A stretch of DNA of 64,000 nucleotides from DATKQJ01 sp035534295 (lineage in GTDB: Bacteria; Chloroflexota; Dormibacteria; Dormibacterales; Dormibacteraceae). Positions 16,322 through 23,816 of the stretch are shown one piece after another. Position 1 is the stretch's first letter. Every line of letters starts with the position of its first letter. The stretch covers positions 9,083-73,082 of the forward strand of contig DATLSE010000022.1 in assembly GCA_035534295.1 (NCBI GenBank). Direction: 5' to 3'. The notes beneath the pieces were generated by a model that saw only the letters and a list, made by a program, of their open reading frames with translations, did not search any database and had not been told where the DNA came from. The position numbers and the translations under genes were made by a program.

Positions 16322-17815
16322 ATGGACGTGACCTCGGACGACGTTATGGACGCGGGGCGCCCGGCTGGCCCCCGGCGCCGACCCAATCGCCGCCAGGTCC
16401 TGGGGGCTGCCGCGGCCGCCGGGGCCGGGGCCGGGGTGCTGCGCCTGCTCGGCGCCGGCGACTCGCAGCTCGCCTCGCTCCAGGCCTTGGGGGCCGGGCG
16501 GGATAGCACAGGCGGCCGTTTGGATTGGGTCTCCCCCTTAGACCAGGAACAGGCTCAGATATCGCATCTGCTCCGGCGAGCCACCTTCGGCGCGGACTCG
16601 GCGGAGTTGGCGGCGGCCACGAGCGCAGGTTACTCGGCGACCGTCGAGCGGCTCCTGCAGACGCCGGCCGATCCGCCACCTCCGATGCCCGGGGGCGATC
16701 CGACAGGGCCGCTGAATCTCGGCCAGCTGCAGCTCTGGTGGCTCGAACACATGCTGAACTCGGCGACCCCCTTCATCGAGCGCATGACGCTCTTCTGGCA
16801 TGGTCATTTCACGAGCGACTATCAGAAGGTGGGCGTGCAGACGCCATTTCTGCACTGGCAGAACCTGACCTGGCGCGACATGGCGCTGGGCGATCTGGGC
16901 ACCATGCTGAGCAGGGTCACGGTGGATCCGGCCATGCTCCGCTACCTGGACCTGGGAACCTCCATCGGGGCGGCGCCAAACGAGAACTACGCCCGCGAGC
17001 TGATGGAATTGTTCGCACTCGGCGTCGGGCATTACAGCGAGGACGACGTGCGGGCCATGGCCAAGGCACTGGCCGGCTGGGTTGAGCCGAGGCCGACGGG
17101 CTCGGTCCAGGTCACCCTGGACAAGGCGAATCAGGTGGTGCGGCGTCTGCCCACCTACGCCCAGCCGTCCACCGGCGTGTTCGTCCCCCGCCGGGCTTAC
17201 CGCGGACCTGCCTACCAGCTCCTGGGCAAGACCGATTCCTGGACCACGCCCAAGGCTCTGGCGCAGGTGCTGGCCCAGTCATCGACCGCCGGCCTGATCG
17301 CGGGCAAGGTGGTCCAGAGCTTTGTCGGGGTCAACGCTGCTCCCGCCTACGTGGCGCGCTTGGCCGATGGTTTTCGTGCCTCGGGTTATGACGTCAAGGA
17401 ATTGATGCGGGCAGTTTTCATGAGCCCCGAGTTCCTCGCGCCCGCCAGCTATCGGGCGCTGGTCAAGTCCCCGACCGAGTTCATGGTCAACGCGCTCAAG
17501 GCGGTCGGCGCCCGGAATCTGGGCCAGCTGGCGGCCCAGTCCGCGGCCAACATGGGCCAGGCGCTGTTCGCTCCGCCCGACGTCGGCGGATGGCCTCACA
17601 ACGATGCCTGGATCTCGTCCAACAACGTCATCACTCGGGTCAATTTCGTGAGTCAGCTCCTGGGTCGGGTGCGCCAGCTGCCGCCGGCAAGTGACATCGC
17701 GCGCCACCTCGACTCGACCGTGAGTCCAGCAACCGCGTCCGCGCTGGACGCCGCCGGCGACGACCAGACCCGCTGGTTCGTGGCCCTGGCGTCGCCCGAA
17801 TTCCAGCTCAAGTAG
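16322..17815 (+). CDS. DUF1800 family Tat-exported protein
   Basis: From ATG 16322 the protein has 497 residues. Its N terminus contains a twin-arginine signal (RRRPNRRQVLG followed by an Ala/Gly-rich hydrophobic stretch), so it should be exported folded. The mature part matches DUF1800: LLRRATFG near the start, then RMTLFWHGHFTSD, NENYARELMELFALGVG and FAPPDVGGWPHNDAW. The biochemical role of DUF1800 is unknown; it is commonly found next to DUF1501, as here. A longer reading from 16220 has no export logic. It heads a coupled operon running to 20718. Confidence 0.85.
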   Translation: MDVTSDDVMDAGRPAGPRRRPNRRQVLGAAAAAGAGAGVLRLLGAGDSQLASLQALGAGRDSTGGRLDWVSPLDQEQAQISHLLRRATFGADSAELAAATSAGYSATVERLLQTPADPPPPMPGGDPTGPLNLGQLQLWWLEHMLNSATPFIERMTLFWHGHFTSDYQKVGVQTPFLHWQNLTWRDMALGDLGTMLSRVTVDPAMLRYLDLGTSIGAAPNENYARELMELFALGVGHYSEDDVRAMAKALAGWVEPRPTGSVQVTLDKANQVVRRLPTYAQPSTGVFVPRRAYRGPAYQLLGKTDSWTTPKALAQVLAQSSTAGLIAGKVVQSFVGVNAAPAYVARLADGFRASGYDVKELMRAVFMSPEFLAPASYRALVKSPTEFMVNALKAVGARNLGQLAAQSAANMGQALFAPPDVGGWPHNDAWISSNNVITRVNFVSQLLGRVRQLPPASDIARHLDSTVSPATASALDAAGDDQTRWFVALASPEFQLK

Positions 17816-17827
17816 GTAGGTGATCGC

Positions 17828-19135
17828 ATGCAAGACCGAATCGGAATCAACCAGCTCAAGCGGCGTGACTTCCTGCGCGCCGGCTTGGTGTTCGGAGCCG
17901 GCGCGGCCGGGCTTGCGGCGGGCTACGCCGCCGTGCCCGACGCCTTCGCGCGAGCGGTCTACGCGGCCAAGACCAATGGCCTGGGCAACGACAACATCCT
18001 GGTCATGATCCAGCTCGCCGGAGGCAACGACGGCCTGCGCACGGTGATCCCGATCCAGGACCCCGCGCTTCACGATCTGCGGCCCAAGCTCGCCGCGATG
18101 TCGGTTGGAGCGGCCCTGCCGATCACGCCCAGTTTGGGCTTGAATCAGAACCTCAAGGGGCTCAAATCCCTGTGGGACGCGGGCAAGCTGGCGGTGGTGG
18201 AGGGTGTCGGCTATCCCAACCCGTCCTACTCGCACTTTGAGTCGACCAGGGTTTGGGAGACGGGGGATCCGACTCTGCGCCAGGTGGATGGATGGCTCGG
18301 GCGCACCCTGGCCCAGAACTACGACTCCGCCGGGCATCCGCTGACCGGTTGCGCCTGCGGCACCACCGGAGTGCCGGGCGTGCTCCAGGACGCCCAGGCC
18401 ACCCTCACCGTGATCAACGACCAGAAGAACTTCGGCTTCACCGGCAAGGGCGACGTCAAGGGTCAGGTGGGGGCCATATACAAGAACACCCCCGGAATCT
18501 ACGGTGCACTGTTCGACACCGCGCTGGCCACCGCCGACGATGCGGTGTCCACCCTCAAGACCGCGCAGTCGGCCTACCGGGCGATGGCCTCCTACTCCGA
18601 TACGACCAAGCTCGTGTACGCCTCCAAGAACCAGCTCGACGCGGCCCTGCAGCTGGCCAGCGAGCTCATCGTGACCGGCACCGGGGTCAAGCTCCTGCAC
18701 GTGACCCTGGGAGGTTTCGATACCCACTACACCGAGCTCACCCGACACGACGACCTGATGGCCTACCTGGACCAGGCGCTGAGCGCCTTCTATCAGGATC
18801 TGGCCGCTCATGGCAAATCCAAAAACGTGCTCGTCGCCACCTGGTCCGAGTTCGGCCGCCGCCCCAAGGAGAACGCCAGCGGGGGTACCGATCACGGCGC
18901 GGCCTCGCCCGTCCTTTTGGTCGGGGACCCCGTGCGCTCCGGGGTCTACGGACAGGCGCCCTCTCTGACCGCCCTCGACTCAACCGGCAACCTGCGCTAT
19001 TCGGTCGACTTCCGCTCCGTCTACCAGGAGATCCTGAACACCCATCTGGGGGCCGACGCCCACGAGATTCTGGGCGGGACGTACGAACCGCTGGGCTTTC
19101 TGGGCAGCCCCGTCGGCGCGCCCGCACCGGCGTGA
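17828..19135 (+). CDS. DUF1501 family Tat-exported protein
   Basis: The 435-residue protein begins with a Tat signal (KRRDFLRAGLVFGAGAAG). It carries DUF1501 motifs: IQLAGGNDGLRTVIP, YSHFESTRVWETGD, TLGGFDTHYTEL and WSEFGRRPKENASGGTDHG. DUF1501 proteins are related to the alkaline phosphatase/sulfatase fold; the His and Asp residues in those motifs would bind metal. The actual substrate is unknown. It starts 12 bases after the DUF1800 stop and its TGA overlaps the GTG of the next small gene, which indicates coupling. Confidence 0.88.
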   Translation: MQDRIGINQLKRRDFLRAGLVFGAGAAGLAAGYAAVPDAFARAVYAAKTNGLGNDNILVMIQLAGGNDGLRTVIPIQDPALHDLRPKLAAMSVGAALPITPSLGLNQNLKGLKSLWDAGKLAVVEGVGYPNPSYSHFESTRVWETGDPTLRQVDGWLGRTLAQNYDSAGHPLTGCACGTTGVPGVLQDAQATLTVINDQKNFGFTGKGDVKGQVGAIYKNTPGIYGALFDTALATADDAVSTLKTAQSAYRAMASYSDTTKLVYASKNQLDAALQLASELIVTGTGVKLLHVTLGGFDTHYTELTRHDDLMAYLDQALSAFYQDLAAHGKSKNVLVATWSEFGRRPKENASGGTDHGAASPVLLVGDPVRSGVYGQAPSLTALDSTGNLRYSVDFRSVYQEILNTHLGADAHEILGGTYEPLGFLGSPVGAPAPA

Positions 19136-19362
19136 GAGCCTTCCGCCTCAAGGCGGCAGCCACCCTGTTCACCCTGGCCACGGCGGCGGCCTCGGCCACC
19201 TTCGTCGCCGCCCACCTGAAGAACATCGCGGCCCCACTTCAGCCGACCGTGGTGGACGCGCTCCCATCGGTGACCCAGGTCTCGGCCTCGGGGCGCCTCT
19301 CCCTGTCGCCACGGGTTCAGACCGGCTCCATGCAGGCCATCACCTCGACCCATGCCTCCTGA
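19132..19362 (+). CDS. Small membrane-anchored protein of 76 residues, family not recognised
   Basis: This short gene lies in the seam of the operon: GTG 19132 overlaps the DUF1501 stop (GTGA) and its end overlaps the ApbE start by 11 bases. The product starts MRAFRLKAAATLFTLATAAA, a positive N terminus plus one hydrophobic helix of about 20 residues. A Ser/Thr-rich tail of about 45 residues, ending AITSTHAS, would lie outside the membrane. It is too short to hold a known domain. The ApbE gene next to it raises the possibility that a Thr or Ser in the tail carries FMN, though the usual SGA(S/T)xT target is not clearly present. Confidence 0.6.
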   Translation: MRAFRLKAAATLFTLATAAASATFVAAHLKNIAAPLQPTVVDALPSVTQVSASGRLSLSPRVQTGSMQAITSTHAS

Positions 19363-20185
19363 TCTGGCTCGGGCCGAGTTCGTCGACCTGGGATGCAGGA
19401 TCGAGCTCTTCAGCCTGGGAGGACCGAGCGCGGCGCTGTCCCAGGCGCGGCGCTGGATCGCCGCCCGGCGCCTCCAGCTCAGCCGCTTTGAGCCGGGCGG
19501 AGAGCTGGGCCGCTTCAACGCCTCGGCCGGGCGCTGGACCAGCGTCAGCCCGACCCTGGAACACCTGCTCCGGCTGGCCCTGCACGCTCACGAGCAGAGC
19601 TGTGGTCTGGTCAACGCGGCGGTGGGCCGGCTCCTCTGTCGCGCCGGGTACGACCGCCCCTGGGCCCTGGGTCGGGGCCCGGTGCGTGACCTGCGGGCGG
19701 CGCCACTGCTGCCCCTACCCGAGGTGCTGGAGTTGGGACCGGGTCGGGCCCGCCTTCGGTCCGGCCACGCCATCGACCTGGGTGGCCTGGCCAAGGGCTG
19801 GATGGCGGAGCAGCTGACCCAGCGGGTGCTCGGTCCCAACGCACTTGCCAATCTGGGCGGTGACCTCAAGGCCCAGGGCCCCGGACCCGATGGGCAGGGC
19901 TGGCCGGTGGCGCTGGGCGGTGTGACGGTGCTGCTGCGCGATCAGGCGGCCGCCACCAGCAGCGTTTGGGCTCGACGCTGGAGTGAGGAAGGCCACGAGT
20001 TCAACCACCTCATCGATCCACGAACCGGGCGCAGTGCGCTCGGCGACCTTCTTGAGGTGTCCGCGCTGGCCGCCTCGGCGACCGACGCCGAGATCGCAGC
20101 CAAGTGCGGACTGCTGCTCGGATCGGAGCGCGCGCCGGCCTGGCTGGCGGCGCACAGCGATGGCTTCTGGCTTCTGCCCCGGTGA
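19352..20185 (+). CDS. apbE: FAD:protein FMN transferase (ApbE family)
   Basis: The 277-residue protein has ApbE hallmarks: AIDLGGLAKGW, NLGGDLKAQG, HLIDPRTGRS and ASATDAEIAAK, the last giving the Mg-binding Asp/Thr region. ApbE moves FMN from FAD to a Thr or Ser of an exported redox protein. No lipobox or signal peptide is evident, so the location is uncertain; some ApbE proteins act inside. It sits between the 76-residue membrane protein and a haem membrane protein, so the operon may assemble an extracytoplasmic electron-transfer chain. ATG 19352 is the only sensible start. Confidence 0.88.
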   Translation: MPPDLARAEFVDLGCRIELFSLGGPSAALSQARRWIAARRLQLSRFEPGGELGRFNASAGRWTSVSPTLEHLLRLALHAHEQSCGLVNAAVGRLLCRAGYDRPWALGRGPVRDLRAAPLLPLPEVLELGPGRARLRSGHAIDLGGLAKGWMAEQLTQRVLGPNALANLGGDLKAQGPGPDGQGWPVALGGVTVLLRDQAAATSSVWARRWSEEGHEFNHLIDPRTGRSALGDLLEVSALAASATDAEIAAKCGLLLGSERAPAWLAAHSDGFWLLPR

Positions 20186-20718
20186 CCTCGGCTCAGTTTC
20201 TGTGGGCGCTGTCCCGCACGGCCGGGCTCACCTCGTTGGCCGCGCTAGCCCTGTGTCTGGTCAGCGGCCTGGCGCTGCGCACCGCCGTGCTGGACTGGCT
20301 TGGGAGCAACCGAGAGCTGCGCGCGCTGCATGAGTTCAGCGCCGTGCTCTGGATTCCACTGGGAGCACTTCACGTTCTCGGGCTCCTGCTCGATAATACC
20401 GCGCGGATCCGCGCCCTGGACCTGGTCCTCCCATTCCACGCCGTCTATGCGCCGCTCGCGATCGGGCTTGGTTCGCTGAGTCTGGAGCTGGTGGCTCTGG
20501 TCGCGGTGAGCGGATGGCTGCGGCGGCGTCTGCCCCAGGGGGCGTTCATCTGGGTCCATCGGCTCGGTTACCTCGCCTTCGCGGCCGCGTTCCTCCACGC
20601 CGTGCTGGCTGGGACCGACACCGCCGATCCGGCGGTGTCCGCCCTGACCTGGGCGGCGGCGGGAATGATCGCCGTCCTGGCGGTCGCGCGACTGATATTC
20701 GGCCGACTGCCCGAATAG
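20182..20718 (+). CDS. Ferric-reductase-like transmembrane (haem b) protein
   Basis: From GTG 20182, which overlaps the ApbE stop (GTGA), the product has 178 residues and about five hydrophobic helices. Histidines lie in pairs on them (LHEFSAVLW with GALHVLG; WVHRLGYL with AAFLHAVL), the pattern of Ferric_reduct/MsrQ-type haem b membrane proteins. It has no NAD- or FAD-binding domain, so it would pass electrons from the quinone pool or another subunit across the membrane. In this operon the acceptor may be a flavoprotein made by ApbE. A longer reading from 20104 is rejected since it runs inside apbE. Confidence 0.75.
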   Translation: MTSAQFLWALSRTAGLTSLAALALCLVSGLALRTAVLDWLGSNRELRALHEFSAVLWIPLGALHVLGLLLDNTARIRALDLVLPFHAVYAPLAIGLGSLSLELVALVAVSGWLRRRLPQGAFIWVHRLGYLAFAAAFLHAVLAGTDTADPAVSALTWAAAGMIAVLAVARLIFGRLPE

Positions 20719-20737
20719 GCCGGCGGACGTCCGAGTC

Positions 20738-22288
20738 CTATTCGGTCAGCGCCGCCTCGGCGGTGGCGTTGGCCGTGCTTCCGCTCGAGTAGCTCACCCC
20801 GGCGCCGGTCGAGCTGCTCCCACCCTGGAGCACAACGTTCTGGCAGACCAGCTGGCCGTTGATGTTGCCGGTGCCGTTCGAATACCAGATGCAGGTGCCG
20901 TTGGGCCAGTAGATCGAACCCTGAAAGAAGGAGCTGGAGTGGGGTCCGTCGACCTGGAAGGTGCCGGTCGAGGTGGAATAGATCAGCATCCCGGAGTCGG
21001 GACAGTCGGCGCTCTGGAAGCACCACTCGGTGGCACCGCTCCCGGTCGGGGCGGCGAAGGCCTGGTCGTTGGGGAATGCCGAGTCGGGGCCACTTCCGGG
21101 GGGCACGGGGTTGGCGCCGAAGGCGCAGGTGTTACCACAGGAACCCTGTCCGTTGGTCTTATCGAGGCTGAAGCTGGAGGAGTTGACGAACTCCAGGGTC
21201 ACGTCCTGGCCCAGGAGCTGGTTGGCGTCGTTGAGGAAGAGGCCCTTGCCGTTGAAGTAGTAGAAGCCGGGGTCGAGGACGGAGTTGGCGCCGAGGACGA
21301 TGGTGTCGTAGCAGCCCGGCACGTAGTGTCCCCAGCCCGCGGCGTCGGTGTAGCTGGGCGCGGCTGGTCGAGAACAGACCTGGGAGGCCGTATAGAGCCC
21401 GGTGCTGGGGTTGGGCGGGGCGGTGTTGGGGTCCTGATAGGTGGGAGCGGCGTAGTTCTGGACCGCGGGCGGATTGCCTGATGCGCAGGGGTTGGGGCTC
21501 AGTGCGAGCTGGGCCGGATCGAGGTACTGAGAGCTACCGCTGACGCCACACTGAATCGAGCCGGCTGAGTGCCCGGCCAGCTGGTACCCGTCGGAGCAGA
21601 AATGGAGGCAGGCCCAAAAGTTGGCGGGCGGATCCTGCCAGGTCTCAAAACGTCCGAAATTCACGTAGTTGCCGCTCGAGTCCTTGATCGCCTGGGTGTA
21701 GATCTCGCAACCGCCGTTGCCCTGAGGAAGGTCGTGCGAATACACGCTTCCGGCCACGTTCATGATGGTCGAGCCCTGACAGCTGACCGAGTCCTGGGCG
21801 AAGATGGCGAATTTGTTCGGGGGCGAGCCGGCCGAGAACTGGGCCACCGCGCGACCCACCACCGTGCCCTGGCTGGCCCCCACAAACCCGGCCAGCTGAA
21901 AGGGGCTGACCTGGGACAGCGCGACCTCGATCTTGGTCGCGTCGTGCAGGTAGGGATAGCTCACGGTTGCGGTCACGTTGCCCGAGAAGTGGTAGCTGGC
22001 CACGTATTGCGAGGAGCAGCTGCCACCGACTCCGCCCGAGGCCGTCCCCAGCTGCAGGTCGAGGATGGCCGCGGCCGCAGTGACCGCGCTCGAACCGGTG
22101 CTGGGGCAGTCGGATGCGATCTTGATCGCGCCCGCGAGCGCAGCCGAGTCGGCCAGTTCCTGGAGGTGCCGGCTCTGCCAGTAAGAGGTGCCGCTCATCA
22201 GCAACAAGCCGACCATGCTGAGGAGGACCGCCATCGCCCCCGCTGCGAGGACGATGGCCTGGCCGTTCTGGCGCGTGCCCTTGGGCAT
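20738..22288 (-). CDS. TadG-like pseudopilin/secreted protein
   Basis: From ATG 22288 the product has 516 residues. Its N terminus (GQAIVLAAGAMAVLLSMVGLLL, cut across a 20-residue limit here) is one hydrophobic helix followed by SRHLQELADSAALAGA, the TadG/Flp pilus signature. The rest is a long Ser/Gly/Asn/Cys-rich extracellular domain of unknown fold with many cysteines, likely disulfide-bonded. The start ATG overlaps the stop of the TadE gene (TGATG). It is the last of three pseudopilin genes. It may form the tip or surface part of a Tad pilus; the secretion ATPase and platform genes are not in the window. Confidence 0.75.
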   Translation of the reverse strand: MPKGTRQNGQAIVLAAGAMAVLLSMVGLLLMSGTSYWQSRHLQELADSAALAGAIKIASDCPSTGSSAVTAAAAILDLQLGTASGGVGGSCSSQYVASYHFSGNVTATVSYPYLHDATKIEVALSQVSPFQLAGFVGASQGTVVGRAVAQFSAGSPPNKFAIFAQDSVSCQGSTIMNVAGSVYSHDLPQGNGGCEIYTQAIKDSSGNYVNFGRFETWQDPPANFWACLHFCSDGYQLAGHSAGSIQCGVSGSSQYLDPAQLALSPNPCASGNPPAVQNYAAPTYQDPNTAPPNPSTGLYTASQVCSRPAAPSYTDAAGWGHYVPGCYDTIVLGANSVLDPGFYYFNGKGLFLNDANQLLGQDVTLEFVNSSSFSLDKTNGQGSCGNTCAFGANPVPPGSGPDSAFPNDQAFAAPTGSGATEWCFQSADCPDSGMLIYSTSTGTFQVDGPHSSSFFQGSIYWPNGTCIWYSNGTGNINGQLVCQNVVLQGGSSSTGAGVSYSSGSTANATAEAALTE

Positions 22289-22923
22289 CAGAACTCGATC
22301 CTCTCCACGGTCTGAGCGTCGAAGGGAATCGAACTGCTGAGGCCGAGGAAGCCCAGCGTGACCGGCTGCCAATTCATCTTCACATCAACCACAACGAAGT
22401 TGTGCCCGGAAACTCGCGCGGTGGGATCGCAACTGGTGCAGGCCCACCGGGGATCCGGATCCATGGTCGGCTCTGGGAGCGGATCGGGAGCCGGGCTGGC
22501 TGCCGCCTGGTACTCATAGATGAATACGTAGAGGGTGTTCTTGGCCGCCCCGGGGGAGAGCTGCAGGGTGCCGGGCACGTACGCATTCGCGCCGCTGCTG
22601 TAGCTCCCATACCAGGGCGGATTGGAAGCGGAGGTGGAGTCCTGGTACACCACCGGGTAGCCGAAGCTGGCCAGGGCGCGGATGGTGGGCAGCACGCCCA
22701 GGGTCTGGCAGGCGGGGGAGCAGGCGGGGGCGGCCGTATTGGAGTTGGCGTTGCTCTGAAGCACCGCCTGGCGCGCTCCCTCGCGCGCGGCGGCCGACAT
22801 CTGCGAGTAGTAGAACAGCCCGCGGCCGAAGTCGAGCGTGACCAGCAGAAGCAGGAGGAGGATGGGCGCCACCAGGGCGAACTCGACCAGCGACTGCGCA
22901 CGCTGTCCACGCACTTTTCTCAC
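22288..22923 (-). CDS. TadE-like pseudopilin
   Basis: The 211-residue protein begins with a basic stretch followed by AQSLVEFALVAPILLLLLL and DFGRGLFYYSQMSAAAREGAR, the classic TadE signature with its Glu at position 5 of the processed region. TadE pseudopilins help build Flp/Tad pili used for adhesion. The C-terminal 140 residues would be outside the membrane. Its ATG overlaps the stop of the upstream pseudopilin (ATGA), so the three are coupled. Confidence 0.85.
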   Translation of the reverse strand: MRKVRGQRAQSLVEFALVAPILLLLLLVTLDFGRGLFYYSQMSAAAREGARQAVLQSNANSNTAAPACSPACQTLGVLPTIRALASFGYPVVYQDSTSASNPPWYGSYSSGANAYVPGTLQLSPGAAKNTLYVFIYEYQAAASPAPDPLPEPTMDPDPRWACTSCDPTARVSGHNFVVVDVKMNWQPVTLGFLGLSSSIPFDAQTVERIEF

Positions 22924-23462
22924 CAGTTGCCGACCATCTGCGCGGCGTCGGCCATCTGGATCGTGCCCCCGCCGGCGATCTGGCTGATGAATGGCGTGAG
23001 CAGACCGAAGGCGTAATTGACCTGGACCGCCAGGTCATAGTGCTGCGGGGCGCCCGAGTAAGCGCCACACGCCGCCGCCGAGCCGCAGTAGATCACCGCG
23101 ACCGCCGTGCCGGAGGCGGGCTGGGCGAAATCCACCCCCGAGTGATAGGGAGGGGCGTGGCTGCTGGTGACGCAGGATACCGAGGGCACCGCCGACAGGT
23201 CCTGCGTGATCTCGGAGCAGATGGTGGCCAGGTCGGGACCGTGCCCGCCATAGTTCCCTGCCGCCAGGCGCACGCCGTCGCGGGCCGCATCCGTGGCGCT
23301 GACCTGGTAGTAGAAGGCACGCCCGAGATCGAGGACGCCGGAGAAGAGAAGGAGCAGGACGGGTGCGACGAGGGCGAACTCGACCAAGGACTGCCCGCGC
23401 TGGCGCCGACGCCCGCTCGTCAACCCTGCCGAACCCTCCCGGGGCCTACTGCTCGCCCACAC
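22920..23462 (-). CDS. TadE-like pseudopilin
   Basis: The 180-residue product has RGQSLVEFALVAPVLLLLFS then DLGRAFYYQVSATDAARDGVR, again the TadE form. GTG 23462 is selected because GGAGGG precedes it by a few bases; the longer frame reaching 23705 runs into the tRNA-Leu gene and cannot be coding. It is first of the three-gene pseudopilin operon, with a probable promoter between it and the tRNA. Confidence 0.8.
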   Translation of the reverse strand: MWASSRPREGSAGLTSGRRRQRGQSLVEFALVAPVLLLLFSGVLDLGRAFYYQVSATDAARDGVRLAAGNYGGHGPDLATICSEITQDLSAVPSVSCVTSSHAPPYHSGVDFAQPASGTAVAVIYCGSAAACGAYSGAPQHYDLAVQVNYAFGLLTPFISQIAGGGTIQMADAAQMVGNW

Positions 23463-23661
23463 ATGCCCTCCGCCGCCATGGGCGGTGAACCCAAACCATC
23501 GGCTCCAGAGCCGCGTCGAGCCGTGCGCTCGGCGTCGCCGAGCGCGGACGCAAGCCGGGCTCGGGCCAAGGCCCCTGCGCCGAATGACGGCGATCAAGGC
23601 GAATACTTGTGAGCATCGGGCTTCGAGCCGACTGGCCAAATCTGGACGAGCACAGACGGAT

Positions 23662-23747
23662 TGGTGCGGCGGAGAGGATTTGAACCTCCACGGGGTTGCC
23701 CCCACTAGCTCCTGAAACTAGCGCGTCTGCCGTTCCGCCACCGCCGC
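23662..23747 (-). tRNA. tRNA-Leu (anticodon CAG)
   Basis: The 86-base gene, CCA end encoded, has a seven-pair acceptor stem (GCGGCGG with CCGCCGC), the TGGCGGAACGGCAGACGC D arm of class II tRNAs, a CTAGT/GCTAG anticodon stem with loop TTCAGGA, a variable arm (GGGGGCAACCCC) and a GGTTCAAATCC T arm. The anticodon CAG reads CUG, a major leucine codon in this GC-rich genome. Confidence 0.95.
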
Positions 23748-23762
23748 CGGAAGCGAGCCTCC

Positions 23763-23768
23763 AGTATA
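23763..23768 (-). promoter_or_regulatory. -10 box of tRNA-Leu(CAG)
   Basis: TATACT on the minus strand lies 15 bases before the mature 5' end. No good -35 is seen. Confidence 0.45.
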
Positions 23769-23816
23769 AGTAGCGGACTCGGCCGGTCCTGCTGTCGCCG
23801 AGGGGCCGCTGAATCC

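Noticed and set aside
17279..18895. Minus-strand frame of 538 codons opposite the DUF1800/DUF1501 genes
   Set aside because: GC-rich antisense frame; the plus-strand proteins have Tat signals and family motifs.
22920..23705. Longer TadE reading frame reaching 23705
   Set aside because: It would translate the tRNA-Leu gene; GTG 23462 has a ribosome-binding site next to it.
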